Origin: Sciurus carolinensis
Lineage: Eukaryota; Chordata; Mammalia; Rodentia; Sciuridae
DNA length: 64,000 nt
Assembly (NCBI RefSeq): GCF_902686445.1
Contig: NC_062225.1
Span: 94,414,581-94,478,580 of the forward strand
Reading direction: 5' to 3'
Shown piece by piece: positions 12,927 to 23,408 of the stretch (position 1 is the stretch's first letter; each line of letters opens with the position of its first letter). Both the position numbers and the translations under genes were made by a program. The notes under the pieces were generated by a model, which worked only from the letters and a program-made list of their open reading frames with translations, was not told the DNA's origin and did no database searches.

Positions 12927-13346
12927 AGTCTTGGTGAGATTGTTCACTGCTGTGACCAAAAGACCTAACAAGAACCATTAGTGGAGGAAAAGTTTATCTG
13001 GGGTCTGACGGCTTCAGAGGTCTCAGTTCATGGACTGCAGACTCCTTTCTTCAGGGCCCAAGGCAAGGCAGAACATCATGGTGGAGGAAAGGGCTCAGGA
13101 CCTAGAACCAGGAAACAGAGAGACTCTCCTCACCAGGAACAAAATGTAAACCCCAAAGACACGCCCAGAGACCCACCACCTCCAGCCATACCACCCCTGC
13201 CTACAGTCACCACCCATCAATCCATTCAAGTGGATCAACGCCCTGATTAGGTGAAGGTGTTCACAGCCCAATCGTTCGCCTCTGAACTTTCTCACGCTGT
13301 CTCACACGGGAACCTCTGAGGGACACCTTATACCTAAACCATAACA
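12927..13346 (-). mobile_element. solo LTR, ERVL-MaLR type, reverse orientation
   Basis: This is a reverse-complement copy of the MaLR LTR family. It opens with 'attgttcactgctgtgacc', the reverse of the usual LTR 3' end. It continues through 'gcagaacatcatggtggag' and closes with 'ctaaaccataaca', the reverse of the LTR start. The copy at 58,269-58,696 shares the same order of blocks. No internal region adjoins it. Confidence 0.7.
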
Positions 13347-16300
13347 ATTAACAGGGTGCTCTTTCCTTCCAAAGCCCTCCCTTCTCTGTAAAACCACAGA
13401 GGATGGTGAAGAATGTTCTCAAAGACAACATGGTTCCTCGTCCTCCTGCCCAGAAGGAAGAACCCCCAAACGGCCTAACAGACAAATCCTCAGGCAGGCT
13501 CTTCCCACGCCCCGTGCTGAGACCCATATTTCTCTGGTGTGCGTCTCATACACCAGTGGGTGTGTTCATGGGTACTTGTCTGGAGGGCAGCAGCAGTACA
13601 AGAAAACGGACGTGTCCTTGGTCCTGAGAGTCAGACATATGTCCTGCGACATGACTAAGCTTGGAGTTTGTTCCTAACTTTCCATTAAAGAGGCGAGCTC
13701 TGTGATTATAGGTTCCGGTGTGCCTTCTGGTGCTGCACATCACACAGGGGCTGGCGTGAGCGCCCTTCTGTCCTCTGAGACTGCAGTTTCCTAGGAAGGG
13801 TGCCTGTTTGCTCTTCCCGATACCTCTGGCTCAGTCTCCTGCCAGCCTGTGACGGGTGGGGTAGTGCTGGTGGGCCAGGAGCACTGCCGGTGGACAGCAG
13901 GAGCCACCCGCACGGGCACAGCCCAGCAGGAGCATTTCCAGGTGTGTCTGGCCTCTGCTGTGCCGAGATGCACTGAGACACCACGACACCACGAGTCTGA
14001 TCCTCTCCCACTGTCTTCTTGGGCTTTCCCTGCAGTGCTGGTCTTCAGGAAGTCCCCCGTGCCTGCGTTGACTCTGCAGCAGCCCCCATCACCTGCACAT
14101 ACGTCTCCTTCCACACGATCAAGTCCCTGGTTACATGCCCCCAATCACACGTGGAAAGCTTAGGAGGTTTGAGAAGAAAGTTTTAGAAAACTGTCAGAGT
14201 TTTTATAAAAAAATGAAGATTTCATAAACTCAGCAAGAATTCTATTTTTAGAAAACACTCATTTACAAGAACTTGAAAAGATTTAATTTCTAGTGTCATC
14301 AAGACAGTTTCAATAATTAGAAGAGGGTTCCCTTTGGAAGCGCCGGGCTCAGCATGTAACGTACCGCCGTCCATTAGGAGGGACAAAGCAGCAGAGTGCT
14401 GTTGATGTGCAGCTGTGCTCTGTTCACACACTCCACAAGCTCGCTTTCTGCAGAATCTACCTTGAACACTTTAAAAGTTCGGCTCTTGTCCAGTGGAACT
14501 GTAGCTCAGATGCTCACCACATCTTTTCTCTGCCTCACAGTCCCGCACTTAGGGCTGGAGCTGAGCTTGGCTCTGCGTCTGACCCCACCTCTGCCTGCAC
14601 TCTCTTTCTTGGACCCTCTGGAAATCTGCCATGATGAGGGACAATGCAGCTGAGTGGCCCACTCTGGGGACAACAGTCCTCCAATGCCAGGGGTGGTCCT
14701 TGGGCTGGCCACCCTCAGGCATATGGCCCCACTCGGGGCCTGGGGGTGTGAGCTGCAAGGGAGCACTGATGTGCGTGCGTGACCATGCTGAGGACAAGAA
14801 GGGGTCAGCAGCAAGGGCGCAGGGCCCCCAGCCTTCCTGCCACTCACGGCTAAGCCCACGTCCCATGGACCACCCACAACACAGCCGTGGTCAGGCAGTA
14901 CTCACAGTATGCACAGCTGAATGACAGTCCTTGGCTGTGTCGACTGCCCCCAGTGCAGCGGGCAGCAGGCCTCCAGAGGATTCGCGTCAAGCTCTGGTGT
15001 TATTCTGCCCAGGGGAGCCGCACTGCTGTTCCAAGCTCTGCTGCTCAAGCAGTGTGAGAATCCAGAGTGGCGCCTTGCTCAGCAGCAAGATGAGGCACTA
15101 CCCCACCCCCAACCCACCTGGACCATCTCCAGAACCACAGACACACCACTTCATTGACACTGCAGAAGGGACCAGTGTGTACGCTCCAAACACACCCCAG
15201 CAGTCGTGTTCAACTCACGGGGCCAAGGAGAATCTGTGCTTTAGTGCTGTTAAATACCCAGGAACACACCCTGGCTGAAGAGCTGGGCCAGGCACGGCTT
15301 TGCAAGTGAAGACGCACCATGGGAACCGTGGTTGGAGGAGGAGGAGGAGAGGAAGAACTGGTTACAGGATCTGGCTCTGTGCAGCTGGGAAGGACTGAGG
15401 ATCCAGACTCTGGATTGGTTCCTCCCAGGAAGCAGGTGGAATTCCAGGACTTGGTTCAACACTAAGTCTCAGCTGGAGGGGCCTGAACTGGAGAGACAGG
15501 AGGGCACTTCACACTCTGAGGCCTGGCTGATGCTCACCTGTCTACTCTTCCAGGATTGCCAAGGGGTCTTGTTTCTGGATCTGTGATTGATGTGGCTGGT
15601 GCTGATGTCCTCTGGGCTGTGTGCTCCGCAGGAGGGGACCTGGTTGACCAGAAGTCCTGGCCAGCCCCTCCCTCTGCCAGTCATACCATCCAGGTGGTGG
15701 AGAGAGGACTGGTTATGTGTGGAAGCCATCATCACTGCACCCAGGCCTGTGGCGCCCACAGTCCCTGAGAGCCATCTGTGGGACTCTCCTCGCCCAGCAC
15801 CACGCAGCCCTGAGCACTCCTGCTGAAGGCTGCAGCCTGGAGGTGGGACTGCCCAGCTCCTCGGCCTCTCAGGCTCACTGCACAGTAAAGCCCCAGTTCT
15901 GAAGTTGTCTTGGGGGCCACAAGCTCCTTGGTGACTTGATCACTCTCTCTGGGAAGACCAGCCACTGGTGTCACTCAGAGTTCCCCATTGTCACTGCTCA
16001 TCATGGTTGAGGACCAGGGCACTGGGATCTGGCCTTGGAAGACCGGGCCTGAGGACCAGCTCTGACCACCCATGCACCCTTCTCCCTGCTCATCCCTACA
16101 AGACCCAGGTCCTTCCATGGGCATGCCCCCACTTCCTCGCCTGCCCGCCCTCCAGGAGTGGACTTACAGAGCTGGGAGAGAGAGGGGCTGGTGCCTGTCC
16201 TCCCACTCTGCTCTTACACCCGGCTCCTGGATGACTAGCCTTCACAAAAGTGGCTGGAGAAGCTGGCAGAAGAGCCTATGTCAGGAGCATCGCCAGTCAC

Positions 16301-16640
16301 TCAAGGACACAGGTGCAGACTCCTGGGCCTCCTCTGCCCAAGGCTCCGCGCAGGGACACAGGCAGGGCAGGTCAAGCCATCCGCTTGCAGAGAGCACTCG
16401 GCTTTCTCCCCTGTGCGCCAGGCCCAGGCAGGACACCCTGGTCAACCCCCATTGTCCCCTCTGTCCCCAGGCAGCAGTTGAGATGGCTCAAAGGTCTTCT
16501 GCACTGGCCCAGACAAGGGTAGAGCAGCCACTCCAGGGAATACATTTACCTCTGTCTAAAACCCACCAGATGACATCACACTGTTTTCTGATTTTGCATT
16601 TTAACAAAAGCTGGGATATTACATTTTTGGTCAAAAGCAT
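13347..16640. other. unassigned DNA
   Basis: No gene or repeat family is recognised. The stretch is moderately G+C-rich and alternates with short AT-rich parts (for example 14,160-14,330). A short (gga)n-like run lies at about 15,332-15,352. Open frames are numerous but short and overlapping. Confidence 0.45.
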
Positions 16641-16799
16641 TCTCTGTGTCTGTCTCTGTGTCTTCGACTAAATCTCTTTCTCTACCTCTGTCTCTGTCTC
16701 TGTGTTTCTGTCAATCTCTGTCTCTCTGGCTCTGTCTCCCTCTCTCTGTATGTCTCTCTTTCTTCTCTCTCTCTGTATCTCCCCTGTCGCTGTCTGTCT
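16641..16799. repeat. imperfect (TCTCTG)n polypyrimidine tract
   Basis: About 160 bp is dominated by tctctg, tctgtctc and tctctctc words. Purines are limited mainly to G at regular positions plus a few short interruptions (for example 'cgactaaa' near 16,664). It is a simple-sequence repeat with strong strand asymmetry. Confidence 0.85.
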
Positions 16800-17224
16800 T
16801 CACTTCCTGAAGGTTGTAGGAATACCCTGGATCACTATCCCAGCATTATAAGACTATTTCAATAACCCAACCGTTTGATACTACTTTAGATAGTACCTGT
16901 ATTCAGTCAACATCGTTCAGGCTGCAAAGATCGTCAGTCTTGATGGACAGGGACCACCTGCCATGGGCTGCTGTTCTGAGGCATGTCCATGCAGAAGTAG
17001 AGAGGCAGGACATGTGTGGGTCCAGCCACAGGAGGTGAAGGCGACTTCCAGGCCCGTCTCTGCTCTTCCATCACAGCAGGCCCTGGCACGTGACCCACGG
17101 GTTCTCCACCTTGAGACAAAGCCTTAAATGTGTGCATTTGCACTGCTGCACGTTGAAGCGCCACTTGCAGTGCTCATGAGTTGTTCCTTCAACCTGGCCC
17201 TTAGCAGGTCATTCCTCCATGCTG
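16800..17224. other. unassigned DNA
   Basis: No gene is recognised between the polypyrimidine tract and the MIR. The sequence is not visibly repetitive. Confidence 0.4.
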
Positions 17225-17398
17225 CCCAGCACCTGCACAACCTCGTCTGGTCCCTCAGGTAAGTCCTAGTCACCCCATTTCACAGATGGGGACACTGAGA
17301 GAGGGGAGGTCAAAGAATTGCCCAAGGTTGCACAGTCAGCAAGCAGGTGTAGGTTTCGATCCCAAAGCCTCTGGTCTTTCAATCCATAACCACTCTCC
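17225..17398 (+). mobile_element. MIR SINE
   Basis: The core words of an ancient MIR element appear in order: 'ccccatttcacagatgggga', 'cactgagag', 'attgcccaaggttgcacag', 'agcaagcaggtg', 'tttcgatcccaa' and 'aaccactctc'. These follow the MIR consensus on the plus strand. MIRs predate the placental radiation, so this marks old DNA next to the CpG island. Confidence 0.8.
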
Positions 17399-17689
17399 CG
17401 GGGGGAGAATGAGAAAAGCCTGGGGGGCTTCGTGTCATGTCACCAGTACTAGAGGCAAGATCACTGCTATTCTTGCTACCAGTGAGCTGCGCCAGGCAGG
17501 TTCAGCACTTGCTCAGTCCTGGGCATTCGGTGTTGTCAGAGCAGTTCAGAAGGGTATCATTCCACTTCAATGAGGGGACTTGGAACCTGGAGCGAGCTGC
17601 CTTCCCCGGTTCTGGCCGCAGGTGGTGAAACCAGAGCTTACACAGCCCTGGTGGGCAATCCCACCGGCTCCATTGCCTCCCGGTACAGG
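17399..17689. other. unassigned DNA between MIR and CpG island
   Basis: This short transition region has rising G+C content. I see no gene or repeat family. Confidence 0.4.
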
Positions 17690-18150
17690 TGCTCGGGGGT
17701 ACCCTTTCCGCACTTGTGTGCGTGGATCCCCCTGCTCTCCAGCTGACACAAAGCAGCGCTCATCCGCGGCTCTGTGCCCTGCGAGGCAGGTCCCACAGTG
17801 CAGGGACTCGCGCCTGCTGTGGCCACGACCTCCCGCTGCGTCACGCGGTCTGCCAGCTTTGGGAGGGAGGTAGGGGGCGCCTTCCAAAGCTAGAAGCTCG
17901 GTGGTTCACAAAGCCGGCGGGAAGGCTGGCGGGTGTAGCTCTGCCCCAGCTCCTCCCCATCGCTCCAGCGGGCGCTGCGGGGCGCCGCCTCCCCAGCTGC
18001 GCCCTGGTGCGTGGGCGCGCTGTGACTCCCTCTCACACCCTTGCGGGTGGAGGACTGGATCCCCCAGCTGTCTGCAGACCCCTCGCAGGGTGCCCGCAGC
18101 CCAGCCGGGACTTCGCCCTCGCATCCCCGCACTCGGACCAGCGCCTGGAA
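17690..18150. promoter_or_regulatory. CpG island
   Basis: By eye I count about 40 CpG dinucleotides in roughly 460 bp. G+C is about two thirds, giving an observed/expected CpG near 0.8, well above the genomic background and the surrounding sequence. Dense spots include 'gcgggcgctgcggggcgccg' around 17,968 and 'gcgtgggcgcgctg' around 18,010. CpG islands of this kind usually mark promoters kept unmethylated in the germline. I see no TATA box or coding exon to say which gene or strand. A frame of up to 175 codons crosses it, but G+C-rich DNA opens frames by chance. The tail (about 18,145-18,190, 'ccatttgttgaacgaat') resembles the end of an old MIR/L2-type repeat. Confidence 0.7.
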
Positions 18151-18190
18151 CACGCTGGACACTCAGCTCCATTTGTTGAACGAATCAGCA

Positions 18191-19250
18191 GTGAAAAGAG
18201 CAGCTTTTCTCTTTGAGGCTTGGGTCTTCAGAGTTTAAACTATTATGGTCTGAATCTGAACTGAATTGTGCTTGGGTCGCGTTGCAAATGTCCAGAAACC
18301 TAGAAACCAAGTTGGCCGGCCAGTTATGATCCTCAACGGAAAGGCCCAGTGGCCCAGGAGGAGCAGGAAGCCGCTGAAGCCCTGGGCTAGACAGTGGCTG
18401 ACTCAGAAACGGAAAAGGAGCTTCTGGGATGACAGAAATAGCGTGGTTTGTCATCTTGAAGCACACGTTAATTTCTGGGCATAAAAATATCTAAGGATAG
18501 CGGCCGCATCCTGCATCTTTTAAACATTTGGCAAAATGACTTGTTTCTTTAATTGCATTATTTTCCCCAGAAATTTAAAAAAAAAAAAAAAGAAATTCAT
18601 AGCAGACTCAGAATTACAGAAATGAAGACTATAAAAGCATTAACAGGGAGAAGCATTTAAATACACAATTCTTCATGCCCTAGGAAAACCTACTCAGAAG
18701 GAAGGGAGGACTTTCTGTTCTTATGTCTCCCAGAGTTCAAGCTAAAGGTCTTGAAATTCCCTGTTTTAAAATATCTGTACCAGTCACATTCATTATCATT
18801 GAAAACAGACTTGTGATTTAGGTATTTATGGTTAAGGAGCTAATGTATTGAAAATTCCTGAAATTCAAGTCCATTACTCCGTTTTTTAATTTGATTTGAG
18901 GTGACTCGAGCTGTCATGAGCACCATTTGTATTAATTTATGATTAAAATCATATTATTTAAAGGTTATTTTATCAACAGGAAATTGGCCTTTTGGTTCCA
19001 TGATTACTATTATCCACAAAAAACTGCAAAGTGTTTAAAATTATAAATTTCTTTATAAAAATAAGATACACCTGTAGTGCATAATGAATGTGGAAATCTC
19101 AGTGAGCCAGCCTGGAGAGGGACTGCAGCACACAGGTGCAAGGCCCCCAGGTTTGAATTCATTCCAACACAATCAGAAGATTTCAGATGGTTTTTCTGAT
19201 GCTTTCACTAAAATAAGAAAAATAGAAAAGCTAGACCACAAGGACAAAGA
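18191..19250. other. AT-rich non-coding block next to CpG island
   Basis: This is non-repetitive AT-rich sequence, most marked at 18,530-19,080. It contains an A15 run near 18,577 and a dense group of homeodomain-like motifs at 18,930-18,980 (attaatt, tgattaaaat, atttaaagg). A NotI-type GCGGCCGC word lies at about 18,501. No open frame is of interest. It could be a conserved regulatory element, but conservation cannot be judged from one sequence. Confidence 0.3.
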
Positions 19251-21235
19251 CCGATGAAGGAGATCAGAGACCCTCCCGTAAGCGGCAGTGGGGCTGGGAT
19301 AGGGACTGTGGGGGCCACTGTCCTCCAGCAGCCACTGGGCCAGGGGCCCACAGAGCCCTCGGTGATGGTGGGGAAGTCATTCAACAGTTCTGCCTTGGCT
19401 GACCTCTTGACAAGCTTTTATTTATACTCTTCCATCATTTGACACAAGCCGCGGGGCCGCAGCCATCCGGGGATGAATCCCAGAGTGCAGAGAGCACCCT
19501 GGCTGGACCAGGGACTGGGGACAAACCCATCAGGGAGCAGAAGGAAACGCAGTCTCGCGGGGGCACCCGCAGGAGAGACCACTGGGGCAGGGGAGCGTGT
19601 GTCACGGAGGCGGGTCCTGGCAGAGGAGAGGGTCACGTGCCCCTGTGATCTACCCACACGTGGTTGGCCACGATGCCAGGAACCCCGACCCCAAACAAGT
19701 TCAAACTGTAAGGTTGCTTGCCCCAATGGCAAGGTCTCCACAAGTCAGAAACGAAATAAAAAGCATCCAGAGCCCCACAAAACACCAAGCCCCATGAAAC
19801 ACAGCTATGAAACACAAGCAGGGCCACAGACCAAAGAGCTGATGAAAGTGTTGAGTGACATCTGAGGCTCCATATAGTGAAGATGTCAGTTACCCCAGGT
19901 GAGCGGGAGGTTCCCTGACTTGTCCTTTCACAGGCCCTTAGCCTATCTGCTTGTTTCATCCCTAATTCTGAGATTCTTCTGGAGGTGAGAAGCCAGACAG
20001 AGGCCCACCTGGAGTGGCCAAGGGCAGGGCCTGCTTCACCTGGTGCCAGACTTTGCAAAGTTGCCAGAATCCAGACCTTGAGAGGCAAACTGAGGGCAGG
20101 AAGGAGAAGCCCACTCTGCTGACACTGGACTCCAAGCTCTGCCTGAAGACTCCGGAAAGTCAGCACACAGCCTGGCCCCACAGGTCCACACGCAGGACCC
20201 AGAGACTTGGGGCCCGCTTCAGTCAGATGCAGACACTCTGAGTGTGTCCCTACTAAAGGGCAAGGGTGAGAGGACCCCAAGAGATGACCTCAGAAAGCAC
20301 TGCATGCTGAGACACAAACGCATGGACCATGAGGAAAGGCTCACCAGAGAAACCCTGGAAATGAAGAGCTTGTGCTCATCAGGAGACAGAGAAGCTAGGC
20401 CGCAGCTTGGGAGCAGACCTCAAGAAGACGTGGGGACCCACGCCACCTTATGTGCATGCAGAACAATGGGAGCAGGGTTTCCAAAGCTCTGGACTCTGTG
20501 AGCCCTCCCACCCGACTCGCCCAGGTGTGCACCTGTCACCACCACTCACCCGGGCACGGGGTGCCTGCACACCATACCCACAGGAGCAGACTTCCTCAGC
20601 TCACCCAGGCATCCCTCAGTGATGGAACGGACAGACAGGGCATTCAGCGGGATGGCACTGCATGGGGAAGAGCAGGTACCACTGCCAGCACAGCAGGGAA
20701 GTCCCACTTCCAGGGCAGGCCAGAGCCAGACACAAAAGATGATCTGCACACGCTCAAGAGCAGCCTGTGATGTGAGCCTAGGTGAGCCTGTAAGGGCAGA
20801 GAGTTCTGTGGTTTCCCTGGGTGGGGTCCTTGAGTGCAGTAGCCTCTGGTAAGTCAAAAGGTGTGCTTGAGACTCCTCCTTTTCTGCATTTATGTCCTTC
20901 CTCAAAATGCAAAGCTGAAAGGGGGAGCAGCAGTGTTCCGATGATCAGACAGTGAACTGTGATCAGATTCTGGGATGTTGGGTAAATCAGAAGAGACACT
21001 GAGTCACTGGGGAGTCCTGGCAGGCCAGAGGGACCCAGGAGCCTTGTTCAGAAGACATCCTAGGAGGGAGGCTGTGGAAGCTCCTGGCTGGAGCCCAGTG
21101 CAGGGCAGAGAAGAGCCCTTCCACTGGGACTTTGGCAGGTCTGGGGCAGGCCTGGAGATAGATGAGGGGGTAGAGACAAGCCAGACACTACATCCAGGCT
21201 CCACGGTAATAGCACAACCTCCAGAAGCAGTTTCC
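19251..21235. other. unassigned DNA
   Basis: No gene or repeat family is recognised. Several overlapping frames of 60-215 codons on both strands lack recognisable motifs. Base composition is moderately G+C-rich. Confidence 0.4.
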
Positions 21236-22290
21236 TGTGCAGGGCAGGTGGGAGGTGGATGGAGGAAGGAAGGAGGTGTCCAGGTGAGGTGGGTCCTGTG
21301 CAGGGCAGGGGAGAGGTGGATGGAGGAAGGAGGCAGGTGCCCAGGTGAGGTGGGTCCTCTGAAGGGCAGGTGGGAGGTGGATGGAGGAAGGAGACAGGTG
21401 CCCAGGTAGGTGGGTCCTGTTCAGGGCAGGGAGAGGTGGATGGAGGAAGGAGGCAGGTGTCCAGGTGGGTGGGTCCTGTGCAGGCAGGTGGGAGGTGGAT
21501 GGAGGAAGGAGGCAACCCAGGTGGGTGGGTCCTGTGCAGGGCAGGGAGAGGTGGATGGAAGAAGGAGGCAGGTGCCCAGGTGGGTCCTGTGCAGGGCAGG
21601 TGGGAGGTGGATGGAGGAAGGAGGCAGGTGCCCAGGTGAGGTGGGTCCTGTGCAGGGCAGGTGGGAGGTGGATGGAGGAAGGAGGCAGGTGCCCAGGTGG
21701 AGTGGGTGCTGTTCAGGGCAGGGAGAGGTGGATGGAGGAAGGAGGCAGGTGCCCAGGTGGAGTGGGTGCTGTTCAGGGCAGGGAGAGGTGGATGGAGGAA
21801 GGAGGCAGGTGCCCAGGTGAGGTGGGTCCTGTGCAGGGCAGGGAGAGGTGGATGGAGGAAGGAGGCAGGTGCCCAGGTGAGGTGGGTCCTGTGCAGGGCA
21901 GGGAGAGGTGGATGGAGGAAGGAGGCAGCCCAGGTGGGTGCGTCCTGTGCAGGGCAGGGAGAGGTGGTTGGAGGAAGGAGGCAGCCCAGGTGGGTGCTTC
22001 CTGTGCAGAGCAGGGAGAGGTGGATGGATGAAGGAGGCAGCCCAGGTGGGTGGGTCCTGTGCAGGGCAGGGAGAGGTGGTTGGAGGAAGGAGGCAGCCCA
22101 GGTGGGTGGGTCCTGTGCAGGGCAGGTGGGAGGTGGATGGAGGAAGGAGGCAGGTGCCCAGGTGAGGTGGGTCCTGTTCAGGGCAGGGAGAGGTGGATGG
22201 AGGAAGGAGGCACCCAGGTGGGTGGGTCCTGTTCAGGGCAGGGAGAGGTGGATGGAGGAAGGAGGCAACCCAGGTGGGTGGTCCTCTGGG
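21236..22290. repeat. G-rich minisatellite, 55-61-bp unit, about 18-19 copies
   Basis: Each unit carries 'gaggtggatggaggaagga', then 'ggcaggtgcccaggtg', then 'gggtcctgtgcagggcagg'. The ggatgg landmark recurs at spacings of 61, 61, 59, 59, 56, 56, 61, 60, 60, 60, 60 and about 55 bp. Length variation comes from presence or absence of 'gtgccc' and of 'gag' in 'ggtgaggtggg'. The plus strand is strongly purine/G-rich. Four consecutive near-identical 60-bp units (about 21,690-21,910) point to recent amplification in the middle. Both strands show long open frames only because few unit phases contain a stop. Confidence 0.95.
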
Positions 22291-23284
22291 TGCTGTGAGC
22301 TGGTGCTGCATCTGGCCTAGGCCATCAGTTGAAGGATGCACTCCAGCGGTGAGCAGTGGAAGTGTGTTCCTTGGGAGCTGCAGAGTCTTGTGAGGGATGG
22401 GAGGTGGTCAGGGTTCCCTGAACCCTGTCACTAGAACCCTGAGCATGCAAGGTACCAGGTGTGGTGGGATCCAGATGCAGGCTTTCCGGGGTGACATATT
22501 TATGTCTGCCCTTCCTTGTTCATTATTGATTATTCCAAGCACCTGTGAGTTGCAAATATTCCTGAATCTTTGTTGGTTTTTCTTTAGAGTGAAATCCTCA
22601 GAATCTGGAGCCCATGTCACCTTACCCTCCCGGACCCAGCAGCAGAGACCATTGCCCTCCTCCTTGCTTCTCCTCTTCTTCCTCCTTCTGCCCCTGCCCT
22701 CCCTCTCTGTTTCTCCTCTCACTCCTGCTCTTCTTCTGTGCTCTCCTCACATAAGTGACCTCCCATGGACTGCTTGGTACTTGGGATCTGTTTTGCCCCA
22801 TGCAGCCTCATCCTGGAGGAGCTGGAGGGCTCCCTGCACATCTCTTCCAGTCACAGGAAGATATCAACCTGTGGGATCACTTCCAAGAGTTGCTGTTGAA
22901 CCCTGGATGAGCCTTTGTTCAGAAAGAGCCCTTAATTTGCCTCTGTACCTGGGACCAAAGTGCAAAAAGCCTATGTTCTTCCCCTTTGCACTGGGATTGG
23001 TTGCCCATCATTGCCTCCCTGGGAGGAAAGAGCAAGAAGATGCTAGCAAATCAATTCCGATTGTGTGCTTTCAGTCAGAGAGGGACCAGAGTCCTCCCTG
23101 GGCTGAGGCCCCTGCTTGGTCTGAGGTCCCCTCTGAGTCACACTGAAAGCCCCTTGCCTCTGACCATGTGGAGGCAGGACCTGGGGAGTGGCTGGCCCAT
23201 GCCCTTGTCACCAGGCTCCTGACAGAACTCTGCCCCTCCTCCTCTCTATCACAAGCTCACCTGCCCTTCTGCCCTACTCTTACC
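22291..23284. other. unassigned DNA with a pyrimidine-rich stretch
   Basis: No gene is supported. A C/T-rich stretch of about 90 bp lies at 22,655-22,745. A plus-strand frame of 249 codons (22,397-23,146) crosses the region. It has no domain I recognise, and its latter half runs towards an LTR-like end at 23,408, so I treat it as chance. Confidence 0.4.
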
Positions 23285-23408
23285 CAGCACGGAGGCACTC
23301 CATGCTCTTGAACTTCCCAGGCTGCAGAGTTGTGAACAAATAAACTTCCATGTTTATAAATCACCGATCTGCAGTATTCTCGTATAGGAGCAAAAATGAA
23401 CTGAGACA
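23285..23408 (+). mobile_element. MaLR/MLT1-like LTR 3' end
   Basis: The words 'cttgaacttcccaggctgca', 'gttgtgaacaaataaactt', 'tttataaatcacc' and the closing 'aactgagaca' appear in that order. They follow the 3' end of MLT1-class LTRs (cttggacttcccagcc ... gtgagaaataaa ... actaagaca). The 5' part of the LTR is not clear. Confidence 0.5.

Noticed and set aside
17689..18216. A 175-codon frame across the CpG island as a possible first exon
   Set aside because: G+C-rich DNA opens frames on both strands here, and I see no domain, conserved motif or convincing start context.
21381..22341. Long frames of 216-306 codons on both strands in the G-rich array
   Set aside because: These are tandem-repeat artefacts. 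Unit length varies by non-multiples of three, so no single protein repeat is kept.
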